In this document: positions 17,987-27,476 of the stretch, piece by piece
Numbering within the stretch: position 1 is the stretch's first letter
Layout of the letters: each line of letters starts with the position of its first letter
NCBI GenBank assembly: GCA_046290675.1
Contig: JBKAHA010000001.1
Location: forward strand, 1 to 64,000
Source: Aureliella sp046290675
Lineage (GTDB): Bacteria; Planctomycetota; Planctomycetia; Pirellulales; Pirellulaceae
Length of the DNA: 64,000 nt
Direction: 5' to 3'
Program-made: the position numbers and the translations under genes
Notes under the pieces: model-generated
The model's database searches: none
Seen by the model: the letters and a program-made list of their open reading frames with translations, nothing else
Told to the model about the DNA's origin: nothing

Positions 17987-18859
17987 CTACACGTCGGTTT
18001 TTCTTCGCGGTACCGTCGCTGTTCCGCTGGCAGACTGCATCACGCGCTGCCGCTTTCGCATATGCGGCTCACGAGGGCGCATTGTCGACGCGTTTGACGC
18101 GGGTGCGGTCGTTGGGATTCCGGGCGCCGGACGAACGTCACCACTGATGTCACCAAGATATTCTTTCCGCACATCCGGGTGCTGCATGATGACATCGGGG
18201 CTACCTTCAACCAGCACGGTTCCCTTGCTGATCACGTAACACCGGTCAACTGTTTGCAAGATCTCGCGCGCCGCATGATCCGTAATGAGAATTGCGATCC
18301 CCCGATCCCGAAGCTTCTCAATGATCTCCTGAATGCTCTGAACCGTGACTGGATCAATACCCGCAAAGGGCTCGTCTAGCATGATGATCTCAGGCTCGGA
18401 CACAAGGCAGCGCGCTATTTCCAAACGTCGCCGCTCACCACCCGACAACCTCCCTGCTTTGCTCTTCCGGATGTGGGTAATCTCGAAATCTTCCAGCAGC
18501 TGATTGGTGCGCATCTTGCGTTCTCGATACGGCACACCTAGCAACTCGAAAATCGCGAGGATGTTCTGTTCCACGCTCAATTTGCGAAAGACACTCGATT
18601 CTTGGGCGAGATACCCCATTCGCCCTTCACTAGCACGTCGAAATAAGGGCCATGTGGTGACGTCTTGGTCACCCAGAATCACTCGTCCACGATCCGGCTT
18701 AACAATGCCACACGTCATCTTGAAGCTAGTTGACTTACCAGCTCCATTCGGACCTAGGAGCCCAACAATTTCCGACGGCTCGACATTCATGCTGACACCG
18801 TTCACCACTTTGCGGCGTCCGTACGTCTTTTCGAGCCCCTGAACGGAAAGCACACTCAT
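17987..18859 (-). CDS. lptB: LptB-type ABC transporter ATP-binding protein
   Basis: 290 residues, ABC ATPase of the LPS-export (LptBFGC) type. Walker A is GPNGAGKST (35-43), Q-loop YLAQESSVFRKL, signature LSGGERRRLEIAR, Walker B IIMLDEPFAGIDP and H-loop ITDHAAREIL. The YLAQESSVFRKLSVEQNI and DEPFAGIDPVTV segments are characteristic of LptB (compare YLPQEASIFRKLSV). The usual LptB ends near residue 240; here there is an extra basic and Pro/Ala-rich tail of about 45 residues. Drives lipopolysaccharide extraction from the inner membrane with LptF/G, which are not in this window. It is 193 bases downstream of the signal peptidase gene on the same strand. Confidence 0.88.
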   Translation of the reverse strand: MSVLSVQGLEKTYGRRKVVNGVSMNVEPSEIVGLLGPNGAGKSTSFKMTCGIVKPDRGRVILGDQDVTTWPLFRRASEGRMGYLAQESSVFRKLSVEQNILAIFELLGVPYRERKMRTNQLLEDFEITHIRKSKAGRLSGGERRRLEIARCLVSEPEIIMLDEPFAGIDPVTVQSIQEIIEKLRDRGIAILITDHAAREILQTVDRCYVISKGTVLVEGSPDVIMQHPDVRKEYLGDISGDVRPAPGIPTTAPASNASTMRPREPHMRKRQRVMQSASGTATVPRRKTDV

Positions 18860-19052
18860 GCGACGTCATCCATGACGATGATAGTTTCAAACGTAAATCC
18901 CCAAACGAGCCAATCCGTCGCTGCAGGCAACGAACGACCAAGGGGTAGATACCAGATCTGAGGGCTTGAGACTAGCAACAACTGCAAATGCTAGCCATCC
19001 AGCCTCGATCCTGAGAACAAAAAATCGCTTGCCAGCTCAATTCGCGTTCGAA

Positions 19053-21122
19053 CTAGCGTATGAACCCCATGCGTTTCACGTTCGGCGTAAATGGAACAGG
19101 CGTATTCCAGGTATGCGGCCAAAACACAAGGAGCGCTTTACCAAGCAAATACTTTTCTTCCACATAACGGTGTCCAACCCACTCACTCGCCCTCGCATCC
19201 GAGCTCTGAGCGCTGTTGTCACCGAGTGGAAAGTACTGTTTCTCATCTAGGGTAAACTCGCGAGAACCTCGTAGATCGAACAACTCCGTCTGTCCCCAGC
19301 TTTCCGGACTCGCAAAAACTGCCTCTAAAGCAGATCGTAAACCGAAGACTCCCGCCCGTTCCGATGGGTTGGGAAGGATTGTCGAAACGCTCAGCCGATC
19401 GACGTAGTCATTGAAACCGATACTTCGTTCGAAGGGACTATTCTTCTGAACGGCAATGTAATAGATATCCCGATACACTTGGCTAGAAGTGATCGAGGCT
19501 TTCAGCCCATCGACGGCACCGATCCCAAGGGGCGCGGCATCCAAAGGATCAGTCGAGCTCCAATAGGGTCGACGGGACGAGCCAGAACGAAATGATTCCG
19601 AATCAAACGCCGTCGCCGCATCGAACTCAATCACTCTGCCATTGACCCAAAGCACCAGCTGATCGTCGAAGTTGGCGAATTCAAGCTCGTAGGTCCCAGG
19701 TCCTTGCACGGGGGTCTTGCCCTGGGACACTTCCTTGCCACCAAAGATCGGAAGCGAACGCTTGCCTGATTCCGACTGCGAATCGAGCGCTCGGAGTTCT
19801 GCTAGACCGCTGCCGACATCAATCGTGCATTGAAAGTGAACGCCGAATTCAACCAGATCCAAAAGTAGTTTTCCGGATTCGGATTGGACGTCCACCGAGT
19901 AGGCACCCGACAAATCGCCAACCCAGTGGATGCCATCGTTGGTATCGGAAACAGACTGGTACATAACACGCTGTTGCTTCACCGCGTCATATACCTTCAA
20001 GCCGCCAGTCTTCTCTTCACTGTAATTCCAACCTGGCTTTTTACGAATCGGTGGCGGGACCAGCCTCTGAAGCGTCGAGAGTGTACTTTGCTCGAACATC
20101 ACGTCGGCTTTGGACAGCGCATACGAGGTGTTGTAAGCGAGATAGTCGGTAATCAATCGCGAAGCATACGCATCAACCGGCGTCAGCGAAGCACCATCCT
20201 CCATGGCCTCCCGCTCGGCGAGCGGTACAAATTTGTGATAATAACGCAACCACTGCGTGTTACCGCCCGATGCATCCAGAGTTCCCGACCAGCGTTCGGT
20301 GGTGTATTCGACGCTGGCTCCTGTGCTCCCGGGAAGCGGCTGCCATCGGCTTGGCCACCCTTGGTCGATCAGTTTCGGGTCTCGATGATCCGAATTGTAG
20401 ACCAGCTGCTTCATCGCCTGGATCTTGTGAGGCGGTTTTCTGGCGATCTCAAATTCCTGTGTCTTCGGATCCTGAATGAACACGTCACCTTCAGATAGAG
20501 CGAGTGTTTCGCCCGGCAGCCCAATGAGACGTTTGATGTAATTCATCCGGGCCTTGAGCGGATACTTAAAAACGAAAACATCCCAACGCTTCGGAGTTGT
20601 CAAAACATAGTCAAACTTGCTGACGAGGATGCGGTCCCCTGAGAACGTTGCGTGATCGGCGTTATTCTCGAAGTCGTAGGCGTTGACCCCGCGACAGTTG
20701 GAGCACAGGCTGGCAAAAGTCTTGCTTCTCGTAATCGCCCCCGTAGAGGGATCGAACTCATTGCTCGCACTCGCCTGGTACTGCTCGCCGCAATGTTCGC
20801 AAAAAATGTCTTTGTGGGCTCCCATTAACGTCGGAGCCATCGATCCAGTCGGAATGACAAACGCTTCAGCGACGAAAGCTCGGAACAAGAAAGCCAAGAC
20901 AAAAGCGACGACAACGGATTCCACTGTCTCTCGAGTGCTTTGGAACGAATCAATTGGAGCTTCAGCCGCAGAGCCCCCCTTCCGCTTTTTGCTCGAGTCG
21001 CCATCGGCATTGGATTGCATGTCTCCGCTCTTTTCGCTCTTCGTCTTCTCGCCCTTCGAAGGCACAGACGCCTTGCCTGACGTCTTCTTCGAGTTCCCTT
21101 TGGATTCCATAGACGGAGCCAT
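19053..21122 (-). CDS. lepB: Enlarged signal peptidase I with zinc-ribbon insert
   Basis: 689 residues, more than twice the usual size. A Lys/Ser-rich cytoplasmic N-terminus of 60 residues precedes a single membrane helix (about 66-90). Catalytic Ser is S94 in PTGSMAPTL; catalytic Lys is K197 in MNYIKRLIGLPGE; the closing box FPLGDNSAQSSDAR lies near residue 650. Between Ser and Lys there is an insert with CEHC (108-111) and CSNC (140-143), a four-Cys zinc ribbon. Between the Lys box and the last box lies an insert of roughly 400 residues, part of which (about 390-570) reads as a beta-sandwich. Cleaves signal peptides at the outer face of the inner membrane. Planctomycete signal peptidases are often large; the function of the inserts is not known. 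Confidence 0.88.
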   Translation of the reverse strand: MAPSMESKGNSKKTSGKASVPSKGEKTKSEKSGDMQSNADGDSSKKRKGGSAAEAPIDSFQSTRETVESVVVAFVLAFLFRAFVAEAFVIPTGSMAPTLMGAHKDIFCEHCGEQYQASASNEFDPSTGAITRSKTFASLCSNCRGVNAYDFENNADHATFSGDRILVSKFDYVLTTPKRWDVFVFKYPLKARMNYIKRLIGLPGETLALSEGDVFIQDPKTQEFEIARKPPHKIQAMKQLVYNSDHRDPKLIDQGWPSRWQPLPGSTGASVEYTTERWSGTLDASGGNTQWLRYYHKFVPLAEREAMEDGASLTPVDAYASRLITDYLAYNTSYALSKADVMFEQSTLSTLQRLVPPPIRKKPGWNYSEEKTGGLKVYDAVKQQRVMYQSVSDTNDGIHWVGDLSGAYSVDVQSESGKLLLDLVEFGVHFQCTIDVGSGLAELRALDSQSESGKRSLPIFGGKEVSQGKTPVQGPGTYELEFANFDDQLVLWVNGRVIEFDAATAFDSESFRSGSSRRPYWSSTDPLDAAPLGIGAVDGLKASITSSQVYRDIYYIAVQKNSPFERSIGFNDYVDRLSVSTILPNPSERAGVFGLRSALEAVFASPESWGQTELFDLRGSREFTLDEKQYFPLGDNSAQSSDARASEWVGHRYVEEKYLLGKALLVFWPHTWNTPVPFTPNVKRMGFIR

Positions 21123-21725
21123 CGCGGCACTACCTTTATTAAACTGAGTAAGCTGGGTGCTCTAAAATTCCAGCTGAGTGGCGAGAGTATAGCAAAGCCC
21201 GCCCGCTGGCTGAATGCGAGCATTCCAAGCCATTCGCCGATCCATTATCGATTCAGACGGACAGACAGCCGTTCATGCAATCCTCGCAGTCCCAAGTGAA
21301 GTTCTCCTGGGTTTTCGTACCGGAGCTCCCGTGCTTGCAACCCAAAGTCGCGAGCCAGCCAATTTTCACGCGAACAGAATCAAAACCACTCGTCCTTGAG
21401 GCGACACCGGTTGCGAGCCGGTTATGGCCAGGTCTTTGGCATTCCCAAGAAAACTAGCAGAAACTTGGGCAAGATCCTGTAACTGACACCGAATACGAAC
21501 GAAAACAACGGGTGGCGACCCGAGCGGAAAAACACAGGATTCCGTCGAAACGCCGATCGGAAGCGTTAGCAGCGATCAGACGAATCGTTTCCGGCCTGTT
21601 GCAATTGGTTTACCACGACCGTGATCAACACGGTGCTATGTTTGATACCGATTAAAGTTTCAGTCTGGATGGCTCCCGCCCCACTAGAAACGTTGAATCC
21701 CATCTGGGTACATGGAGAAGATTGA
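21123..21725. other. Divergent intergenic region, lepB / DUF4097 lipoprotein
   Basis: About 600 bases with no protein-like open frame on either strand and no repeat noticed. It must hold promoters for both neighbouring genes. Confidence 0.45.
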
Positions 21726-22640
21726 ATGCGTCTTTTGTTAGCTACCGTTTGCCTATTGGCGAGCTCGACTGGCTGTATCAGCTCTCGATTCAGTGCCATG
21801 CGCGTTGAAACGCAAGAACTGACGACCGAGCCACTCGTCGCGCTCGACGTTTCCACTTACAACGGCAATGTCACCATTCGCCCAGCGGATGAGCAGAAAG
21901 TCGAAATGGAAGTCACCTACAAAGCCTATGGTGCTACCCAAGAAGACGCCGACGCGAATGTCAAGGAACTCACCTGCGACATCCAGGCTGACAAAGGCAC
22001 GCTGATCTTGAAAGCCACCAAGCCGTCAAATCAGTGGATGGCCTCAGCTGCTTTCGACTTGAAAGCACCGCGGAATTGCAACCTCAAGATCGTAACCAGC
22101 AATGGAACAGTGGACGTCGCTGATTTCGACTCCCCGATCAAGGTCCAGACTAGCAACGGGACGGTCAAACTAGCCAACATCTCTGGATCAATCGATGCCG
22201 GCACTAGCAACGGCACCATATCAGCGAAAAACACTGTGGGGCCTGTACAACTTTCAACGAGTAATGGACGCATTAACTTCGCTGGCTATCTCGTCGGAAC
22301 CGAAAATCGGTTTTCGACCAGCAATGGCCGAGTTGAAGTTGCCTTGCCTGTCGATTGCTACGCTCGTATCAATGCAAAGACTTCGAACGGAAAAGTGAAG
22401 TGCTCTCTTCCAAACGAGGAGATCAAGGCCAGCAAGCGTTCCCTAGAAGCGATGGTTGGCCTGCCTCAATCGGGACAGCCAGAAGCATCGCTTTCAGTTC
22501 GCAGCTCAAACGGCAGCATTACTATCAAGCCAATGGACGAGATGCCAACCACTTCCGAGCAACCCTCATCCGAAGTGGCCAAAGCCTCCATTAGCGACGA
22601 GAGCGACGCCGAGATCAGCGGCAGCGAGATATCACTATAA
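21726..22640 (+). CDS. DUF4097-type lipoprotein with repeated TSNG strands
   Basis: 304 residues. Signal peptide with lipobox ASSTGC (Cys17), so probably a lipoprotein. The rest is a beta-solenoid of the DUF4097/adhesin-like type: the turn TSNG recurs at about 20-residue spacing six times (TSNGTVDV, TSNGTVKL, TSNGTISA, TSNGRINF, TSNGRVEV, TSNGKVKC) and once more as SSNGSITI. The C-terminal 35 residues are Ser/Glu-rich. In this family each turn forms one coil of a right-handed helix; a role in envelope or as a scaffold is likely but undefined. A strong terminator follows at 22791. Confidence 0.8.
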   Translation: MRLLLATVCLLASSTGCISSRFSAMRVETQELTTEPLVALDVSTYNGNVTIRPADEQKVEMEVTYKAYGATQEDADANVKELTCDIQADKGTLILKATKPSNQWMASAAFDLKAPRNCNLKIVTSNGTVDVADFDSPIKVQTSNGTVKLANISGSIDAGTSNGTISAKNTVGPVQLSTSNGRINFAGYLVGTENRFSTSNGRVEVALPVDCYARINAKTSNGKVKCSLPNEEIKASKRSLEAMVGLPQSGQPEASLSVRSSNGSITIKPMDEMPTTSEQPSSEVAKASISDESDAEISGSEISL

Positions 22641-22790
22641 AATCAAATATCTCGCAACGAACGAATTTCCGAAGCTTCCAATAGCTCAGTGGCCTTGAAG
22701 ATCCCGACAAGCTGGAGAACCACCGCAAGCACTTAGTTGCTAAACAACGACTCTGCTGCGAAGAGCTAAGGTGAAGAGCAGTACAAGCGA

Positions 22791-22825
22791 AAGCACGCTA
22801 TCCCTCGAGGATGGCGTGCTTTTTT
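22791..22825 (+). terminator. Rho-independent terminator
   Basis: A 13-bp stem, AAGCACGCTATCC (22791-22803) with GGATGGCGTGCTT (22809-22821) and one G-T wobble, 5-base loop, followed by TTTT. It lies 150 bases after the DUF4097 gene on the plus strand and is the clearest terminator in the window. Confidence 0.9.
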
Positions 22826-23134
22826 CGTATCAGCAAAATCGTGCTATCCCCACTGCACCATGATCCCGCACCGTGACCCCACATGGGATTTTGTCCTCGG
22901 CTTTGTTCGCTACAAGTCAGCTGGACAGGCTCACCCGACTGGACTGGCCCTTCCGAAAAGATCGCCAGCCAGATCTATCCGAAGCAAAAATATGGTCCAA
23001 TACTGCAGATGTCAGCGTTCGATGGCTGCCAAACGGCTTTGAACTCAAGTCAAAAAGCTAACATGCTTGACCAACGACTCCAGCACCTTAGAGTGAAAAT
23101 TTCTCGTCTCAGTCTTTTCCACACGGAGCGACTT

Positions 23135-23509
23135 ATGATTCCAAGATCAGTGTCGATGTTGATCGTTCTCGGTCTAGCTTTGTGCTCGCAGCAGTACGCG
23201 GTTGCAGACGATGAACTGGACTACCACTACTGCACGGTGCCAACTTCAGAAACCGTTTATGGTCTCTCATTGCTTGAGGTCTCCGAGGCTCATGCGGCTC
23301 TCGCCCGCAGGATTCACGGTGAGTATCGAGACGCAGTGCAAGAATCACTGCCCCTTGGTCACACGATTGTAGGCGTCGAGGTATCAGGCTCTGGGATCCA
23401 GGGAACGCCGGAAACAGGCTACAGCATCACGCTTAGTTGGTATTACTGCGTAAGGATCGGTCCAGCGCCTGGTCCCATCCCTTTGCCGGTACCTCCAATT
23501 GAGCCCTAA
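23135..23509 (+). CDS. Small exported protein of unknown function
   Basis: 124 residues starting MIPRSVSMLIVLGL, with a signal peptide ending near YAVADD. The ATG at 23135 is chosen because GGAG lies six bases upstream and the signal sequence starts directly after it; the frame is open 84 codons further upstream but that part reads as noise. The mature protein is about 100 residues, has two Cys (CTVPTSETV and YYCVRIG) that may form a disulfide, and ends in a Pro-rich tail PGPIPLPVPPIEP. Not recognised. A 21-bp direct repeat follows the stop immediately. Confidence 0.65.
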   Translation: MIPRSVSMLIVLGLALCSQQYAVADDELDYHYCTVPTSETVYGLSLLEVSEAHAALARRIHGEYRDAVQESLPLGHTIVGVEVSGSGIQGTPETGYSITLSWYYCVRIGPAPGPIPLPVPPIEP

Positions 23510-23510
23510 A

Positions 23511-23552
23511 CGTTTAAACACGTTCGGTAACCGTTTAAACACGTTCGGTAAC
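23511..23552. repeat. Two perfect 21-bp tandem copies
   Basis: The unit runs 23511-23531 and again 23532-23552. It begins CGTTTAAACACG and includes the palindrome GTTTAAAC; it ends CGGTAAC. It lies one base after the stop of the small exported protein, so may be a recent duplication within a 3-prime UTR. Confidence 0.85.
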
Positions 23553-23698
23553 CGACATCAATCGCGGTTGACCGCCAGGTCGGCTTCAGTTTTGCTTCTG
23601 TTAGTAACAATGATCACGGCTCACCTAGAAAAGGTCTTGCGGGAAATTTTCCCCTGACCTCTGTCCATGAACTCGCGTGGCAACAAAAGGGACACAAA

Positions 23699-24523
23699 AT
23701 GAATCGATGCATTCCTTTGCTTATGGTCGCTTTCGGGCTGACATTTGCCTCTAAGCCCGCTTTCGCCCAGGCAACCAACTTACCGAAGGTCACTGACAGG
23801 CAGCTAAGCGGCACCACAGTGGCTCTGGCTAACCTTCCGCAGCGAACCAATTCCAATTCGGTACGTGTCGCAAAAGGAAAAACCGAAAGCCAGGCAATCG
23901 AACGCGGCGTGGATTGGCCGCTACCAAAAAACGGCATTCCCAATTGGCTGACTGCCAAAGACGCCGCCAGGGAAGCAGAAGACCGCTTGCTAGCCATTTT
24001 CAACACGAAGGTGGAAGCGGACTATGCGGGAATACCACTCCAGCAGATTATGAGTGGGTTTGCAGACGATTTGAATATCCCAATTTGGATCAACACAGGG
24101 GAGCTTGATCTATTAGGTGTTGACCCACAGACTCCAATTTCGCTCAGTCTACCAAACACTTCATTCAAGTCCGTGCTCCGATTGATGCTCGAACCACTCG
24201 AGCTAACCTTCGTCGTTCGCAACGAGGTGATGGAGATCACAAGTAAAGACTCGGCCAATATCGCCCCAAGCGTTGCCTACTATGATCTCGCCTGGGTCCT
24301 TGAACGTCGAGAAGATACCAGCTCTTTGTTGGTGGCAATCACGAACACAATCGATCCCGATTGTTGGGTCGAAAATGGCGGTGCCTCATCGCTGCACGCC
24401 GTTGGAAGAGTCTTGATCGTTTCCGCGTCTAGATCAACGCAAGAGAAGATTCGCACGATGCTTAAGACGCTTCACCAATTCCGCCTACAAGCATCGACGC
24501 CATCGGATGGGGATTCGGAATAA
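23699..24523 (+). CDS. Exported protein with STN/secretin-N-like domain
   Basis: 274 residues. AAAAGGGA six bases before the ATG and a clean signal peptide (ending near PAFAQA) fix the start. Residues 100-185 show a pattern of the STN fold: a short amphipathic strand-helix unit IPLQQIMSGFADDLNIPIWI, then LSLPNTSFKSVLRLMLEPLELTFVVRNEVMEITS. This repeats in planctomycete exported proteins and resembles the N-domains of secretins and TonB receptors. The C-terminal part (210-265) ends with RVLIVSASRSTQEKIRTMLKTL, like the last strand-helix of a secretin N1 domain. No secretin pore domain follows, so it may be an adaptor or stand-alone periplasmic protein. Function unknown. Confidence 0.6.
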   Translation: MNRCIPLLMVAFGLTFASKPAFAQATNLPKVTDRQLSGTTVALANLPQRTNSNSVRVAKGKTESQAIERGVDWPLPKNGIPNWLTAKDAAREAEDRLLAIFNTKVEADYAGIPLQQIMSGFADDLNIPIWINTGELDLLGVDPQTPISLSLPNTSFKSVLRLMLEPLELTFVVRNEVMEITSKDSANIAPSVAYYDLAWVLERREDTSSLLVAITNTIDPDCWVENGGASSLHAVGRVLIVSASRSTQEKIRTMLKTLHQFRLQASTPSDGDSE

Positions 24524-24917
24524 CTCCTTCGCCAGGCTTTGGGTTGCCAGCCGCCGCCCGCTGGGTGAATATCCGAAACGCCGAACGCGGAGTGCTCCTA
24601 AAATACAAATCTCGAACGACTCGGACACGCTCGCATCGCAGCCATTTGCTTGAAACCGCATTCAAGCCTCCGAAGGATGTTGGACGGCTCCGCCGTGGTG
24701 CGTGAATCACAACCGGGGCGCTCTTTGCAGCAAGGGTTTTCATGCAGCTTAGCGTTTCCACGCCAATTCAGCTGAGTGTGCTATCTAACAATCTATATTC
24801 GGATAGCCCTCTGTGCGGACCGCGCGGATAGCCGCGTGTTAACCCCCGCTATGGACTAGATCGCTTCGCATTGCAATTTCGAGAAAAGGCTGCCTCAAGA
24901 GGCGATAAGGCGAACAG

Positions 24918-25004
24918 ATGAAACCCGATTTTTCGCCTGGACTCGTCGCCTTGCTGCTCATCCCAATCTGGGCACTGGTCCTGGTTTTTGAGTATTTCTT
25001 CTAA
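24918..25004 (+). CDS. 28-residue single-helix membrane microprotein (candidate)
   Basis: ATG at 24918 to TAA at 25002-25004. The peptide starts MKPDFSPGLVALLL and ends LVFEYFF, one 20-residue hydrophobic helix flanked by Lys/Asp at the start and Glu near the end. AAGG lies 9-12 bases upstream. It is in an otherwise empty 800-base gap between 24523 and 25352, in which no other convincing gene was found. Small membrane helices arise by chance less often with such balanced ends, but proof would need conservation or expression. Confidence 0.4.
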   Translation: MKPDFSPGLVALLLIPIWALVLVFEYFF

Positions 25005-25189
25005 TCCGATTTCGCCCGTCGCATCCCTCTCGTCAGCCCGCCAACTAGCCTTCGGGCAAGAGAGTTCGCCCCTATGCAGCACCTTGAAGATGGGCTTCTA
25101 CTGCCGCACGACGTGAGCATGGCTGCTCCGCAGCTATAATGGCAGTCTCTGTATCTATTATTTCTGACGAAATGTTTGGCCCACCCTTA

Positions 25190-25255
25190 GCCCATCGCCC
25201 CCTCATGCTTGGCCCATCGCCCCGAAACGCGTGCGATTTGCAATTTGCGATTTGC
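25190..25255. repeat. Short direct repeats before the M61 peptidase gene
   Basis: Two copies of GCCCATCGCCCC (25190-25201 and 25212-25223), then three 7-bp tandem units GATTTGC, AATTTGC, GATTTGC (25235-25255). They lie 97-162 bases upstream of the M61 gene start. Confidence 0.7.
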
Positions 25256-25351
25256 GAACGCTCTAGCTAAAGCCAAGCTTGATTGATCAGAGAGTCACCT
25301 GCGCGGCCAACCAGCCAAAATATCAACTCGCTACTTTGGACTCATCTCTTT

Positions 25352-27274
25352 ATGAACCGTCTGTTTCTTTGCATCTTCCTGTGCGCTATTTCATTCACGA
25401 ACACATCGGCTCTGGCTTTCGCCCAAGATGCCCCTCCGACAGCTCGAATTCGATATGAAATCACGTTTCCCCAGGTCGCAAACCATTACGTCTCGATCAA
25501 AGCAACTTTCGAGGAATGCGTCGCAGACCAAGAGGTCTTTATGCCCGTCTGGACTCCCGGATCTTACTTAGTCCGCGAGTATGCCCGGCATGTCGATTCA
25601 GTAAGTGCAACCAACGCAAATGGCGATCCTCTTGCGGTTGCAAAGGTCAGCAAGAATCGTTGGGGAGTCAGCTGCGAAGACGGAGATACGATTCATTTCC
25701 ATTATCGCATTTACTGCAACGAACTCACGGTGCGTACCAATTTTGTCGACTCCGAGTTTGCTCTACTCAATGGTGCAGCCACCTTCATGACGATCAGCGA
25801 GCGCCAATCCGAGGAGCATCTGGTTACGCTCGTATTACCAAGCAGTTGGCAGCAGGCAATCACTTCGCTGGAACGCCGTGTTCAACTTGGATCCAACACC
25901 TTCGGAGCGAGCAGTTTTGATGAGTTAGTCGATTCCCCGATCGTTGCCGGTAATCCCACGCTGCACCCATTCGAAGTCGGAGGTGTCGAGCATTACTTGG
26001 TCAACCTCGGCGGAGATCGACTCTGGGATGGAGACAGAGCGGCGGCCGACGTGGCTAAAGTGGTTGAAACACATCAAAAGATGTGGGCCACAGTTCCCTA
26101 CGATCGCTATTTCTTTCTCAATGTGATCGCGGAGAGTGGCGGAGGCTTGGAACATGACAATTCGACGGTCATGTTGACCAGCCGCTGGAGCTATCGTTCT
26201 CCGCGGCGGTACCAAAGTTGGCTTGGCTTGGTCAGCCACGAGTTTTTTCACACCTGGAATGTACGACGATTGCGTCCTAAAGCTCTCGTTGAATACGACT
26301 ACGAGACCGAGAACTACTTTGATGAACTGTGGGTCGCGGAAGGTGTGACCAGTTACTACGACGACCTCGCCCTCGTTCGCGCGGGCCACACCTCTGCGAA
26401 GGAGTATCTGTCTGCGCTATCGCGTCAGATCCAATCACTCGAGACGACAGAGGGCCGGAACCGTCAATCACTCGCAGAGTCGTCGCATGATGCTTGGATC
26501 AAATACTATCGTCCGAATGAAAATAGCAAGAACACCATGATCAGCTACTACACCAAGGGAGCGGTCGTGGCCTGGTTGTTGGATATTGAAATCCGTAAGG
26601 CAACGGACAATGAAAAGTCCTTGGATGACATCATGCGGAGCCTCTATTCCAAACACGCGTTGAGCGATGGATACAACAACGATGATGTGATCGCGGAGCT
26701 GAACGAAATCGCGGACAAAGACTGGAATGAATGGCTCACACAGAGGGTCAACACAACCGCTGCATTGGATTATCAATCAGCGTTGGATTGGCTGGGACTT
26801 ACCTTCCCCAAGCCTCCTTCCACACCAAAGTCAGACAGTGGTGCAGCTCCGGCGAAAACGGCAGAAGCAAACAGTGGGCCGCTCTGGACAGGAATCTCCA
26901 CCAAATCTGAAGACGGACGCCTTGTTGTTAGCGCGGTCGTCGAATCGGGGCCAGGATTCGAAGCTGGATTGAACACGGATGATGAAATTATCGCCGTCAA
27001 TAATTATCGGGTCTCCTCGGGCCTTTCGGATCTCCTCGACCAATTCGAAAAGGACGGACAAGTTGACCTTCTAGTCGCGCGAAGAGGTGCCTTATCAACC
27101 AAAGTCTTGAAACTCATGCACCGTCGTCCAAGCGACTGGAAATTGCGGACTGTAAAGGAGCCCACCGCGGATCAGAAGTCTCGGCTCGCAGCTTGGCTTC
27201 ACCAGCCCATTCCGGAAACGGATCCCAAAACGGAATCGAAGGACGAGGGCAACGAAGACGGAGAGCCAAGTTAA
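25352..27274 (+). CDS. M61-family metallopeptidase with PDZ domain
   Basis: 640 residues from the ATG at 25352, whose signal peptide ends near ALAFAQD; the frame is open 23 codons earlier without signal character. The peptidase has the M61 zinc signature HEFFHTWNVRRLRP (H296, E297, H300) preceded by the LEHDNST segment and followed by WVAEGVTSYYDDL, which supplies the third ligand. N-terminal 160 residues form the beta-sandwich of glycyl aminopeptidase-like proteins (MPVWTPGSYLVREYARHV). A PDZ domain lies near residues 510-600 (GLNTDDEIIAVNNYRV). The last 30 residues are charged. Periplasmic or surface exopeptidase; M61 members cut Gly/Ala N-termini. Confidence 0.88.
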   Translation: MNRLFLCIFLCAISFTNTSALAFAQDAPPTARIRYEITFPQVANHYVSIKATFEECVADQEVFMPVWTPGSYLVREYARHVDSVSATNANGDPLAVAKVSKNRWGVSCEDGDTIHFHYRIYCNELTVRTNFVDSEFALLNGAATFMTISERQSEEHLVTLVLPSSWQQAITSLERRVQLGSNTFGASSFDELVDSPIVAGNPTLHPFEVGGVEHYLVNLGGDRLWDGDRAAADVAKVVETHQKMWATVPYDRYFFLNVIAESGGGLEHDNSTVMLTSRWSYRSPRRYQSWLGLVSHEFFHTWNVRRLRPKALVEYDYETENYFDELWVAEGVTSYYDDLALVRAGHTSAKEYLSALSRQIQSLETTEGRNRQSLAESSHDAWIKYYRPNENSKNTMISYYTKGAVVAWLLDIEIRKATDNEKSLDDIMRSLYSKHALSDGYNNDDVIAELNEIADKDWNEWLTQRVNTTAALDYQSALDWLGLTFPKPPSTPKSDSGAAPAKTAEANSGPLWTGISTKSEDGRLVVSAVVESGPGFEAGLNTDDEIIAVNNYRVSSGLSDLLDQFEKDGQVDLLVARRGALSTKVLKLMHRRPSDWKLRTVKEPTADQKSRLAAWLHQPIPETDPKTESKDEGNEDGEPS

Positions 27275-27476
27275 ACGCCCATGCGGCGGCCAGTTTGGCA
27301 CCTCTATCATTCGGCAAATTGCTGTCAATCGTCGTTGCAAACCCCACTGGGCAATCTGCATTCACAGCCAAACCGAGTTCATGCTATCATAGGGGTCCCA
27401 CCCAACTTAGGCGTCGCAGTCCTGCGCGCCTTCTCCACGCGCCACATCACTTCCACCCTCGCGCGAGATTCGCTCT

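Noticed and set aside
24462..25082. Minus-strand open frames in the 24.5-25.1 kb gap
   Set aside because: Low-quality composition and no recognisable signal; the antisense 77-codon frame overlaps the candidate microprotein without support.
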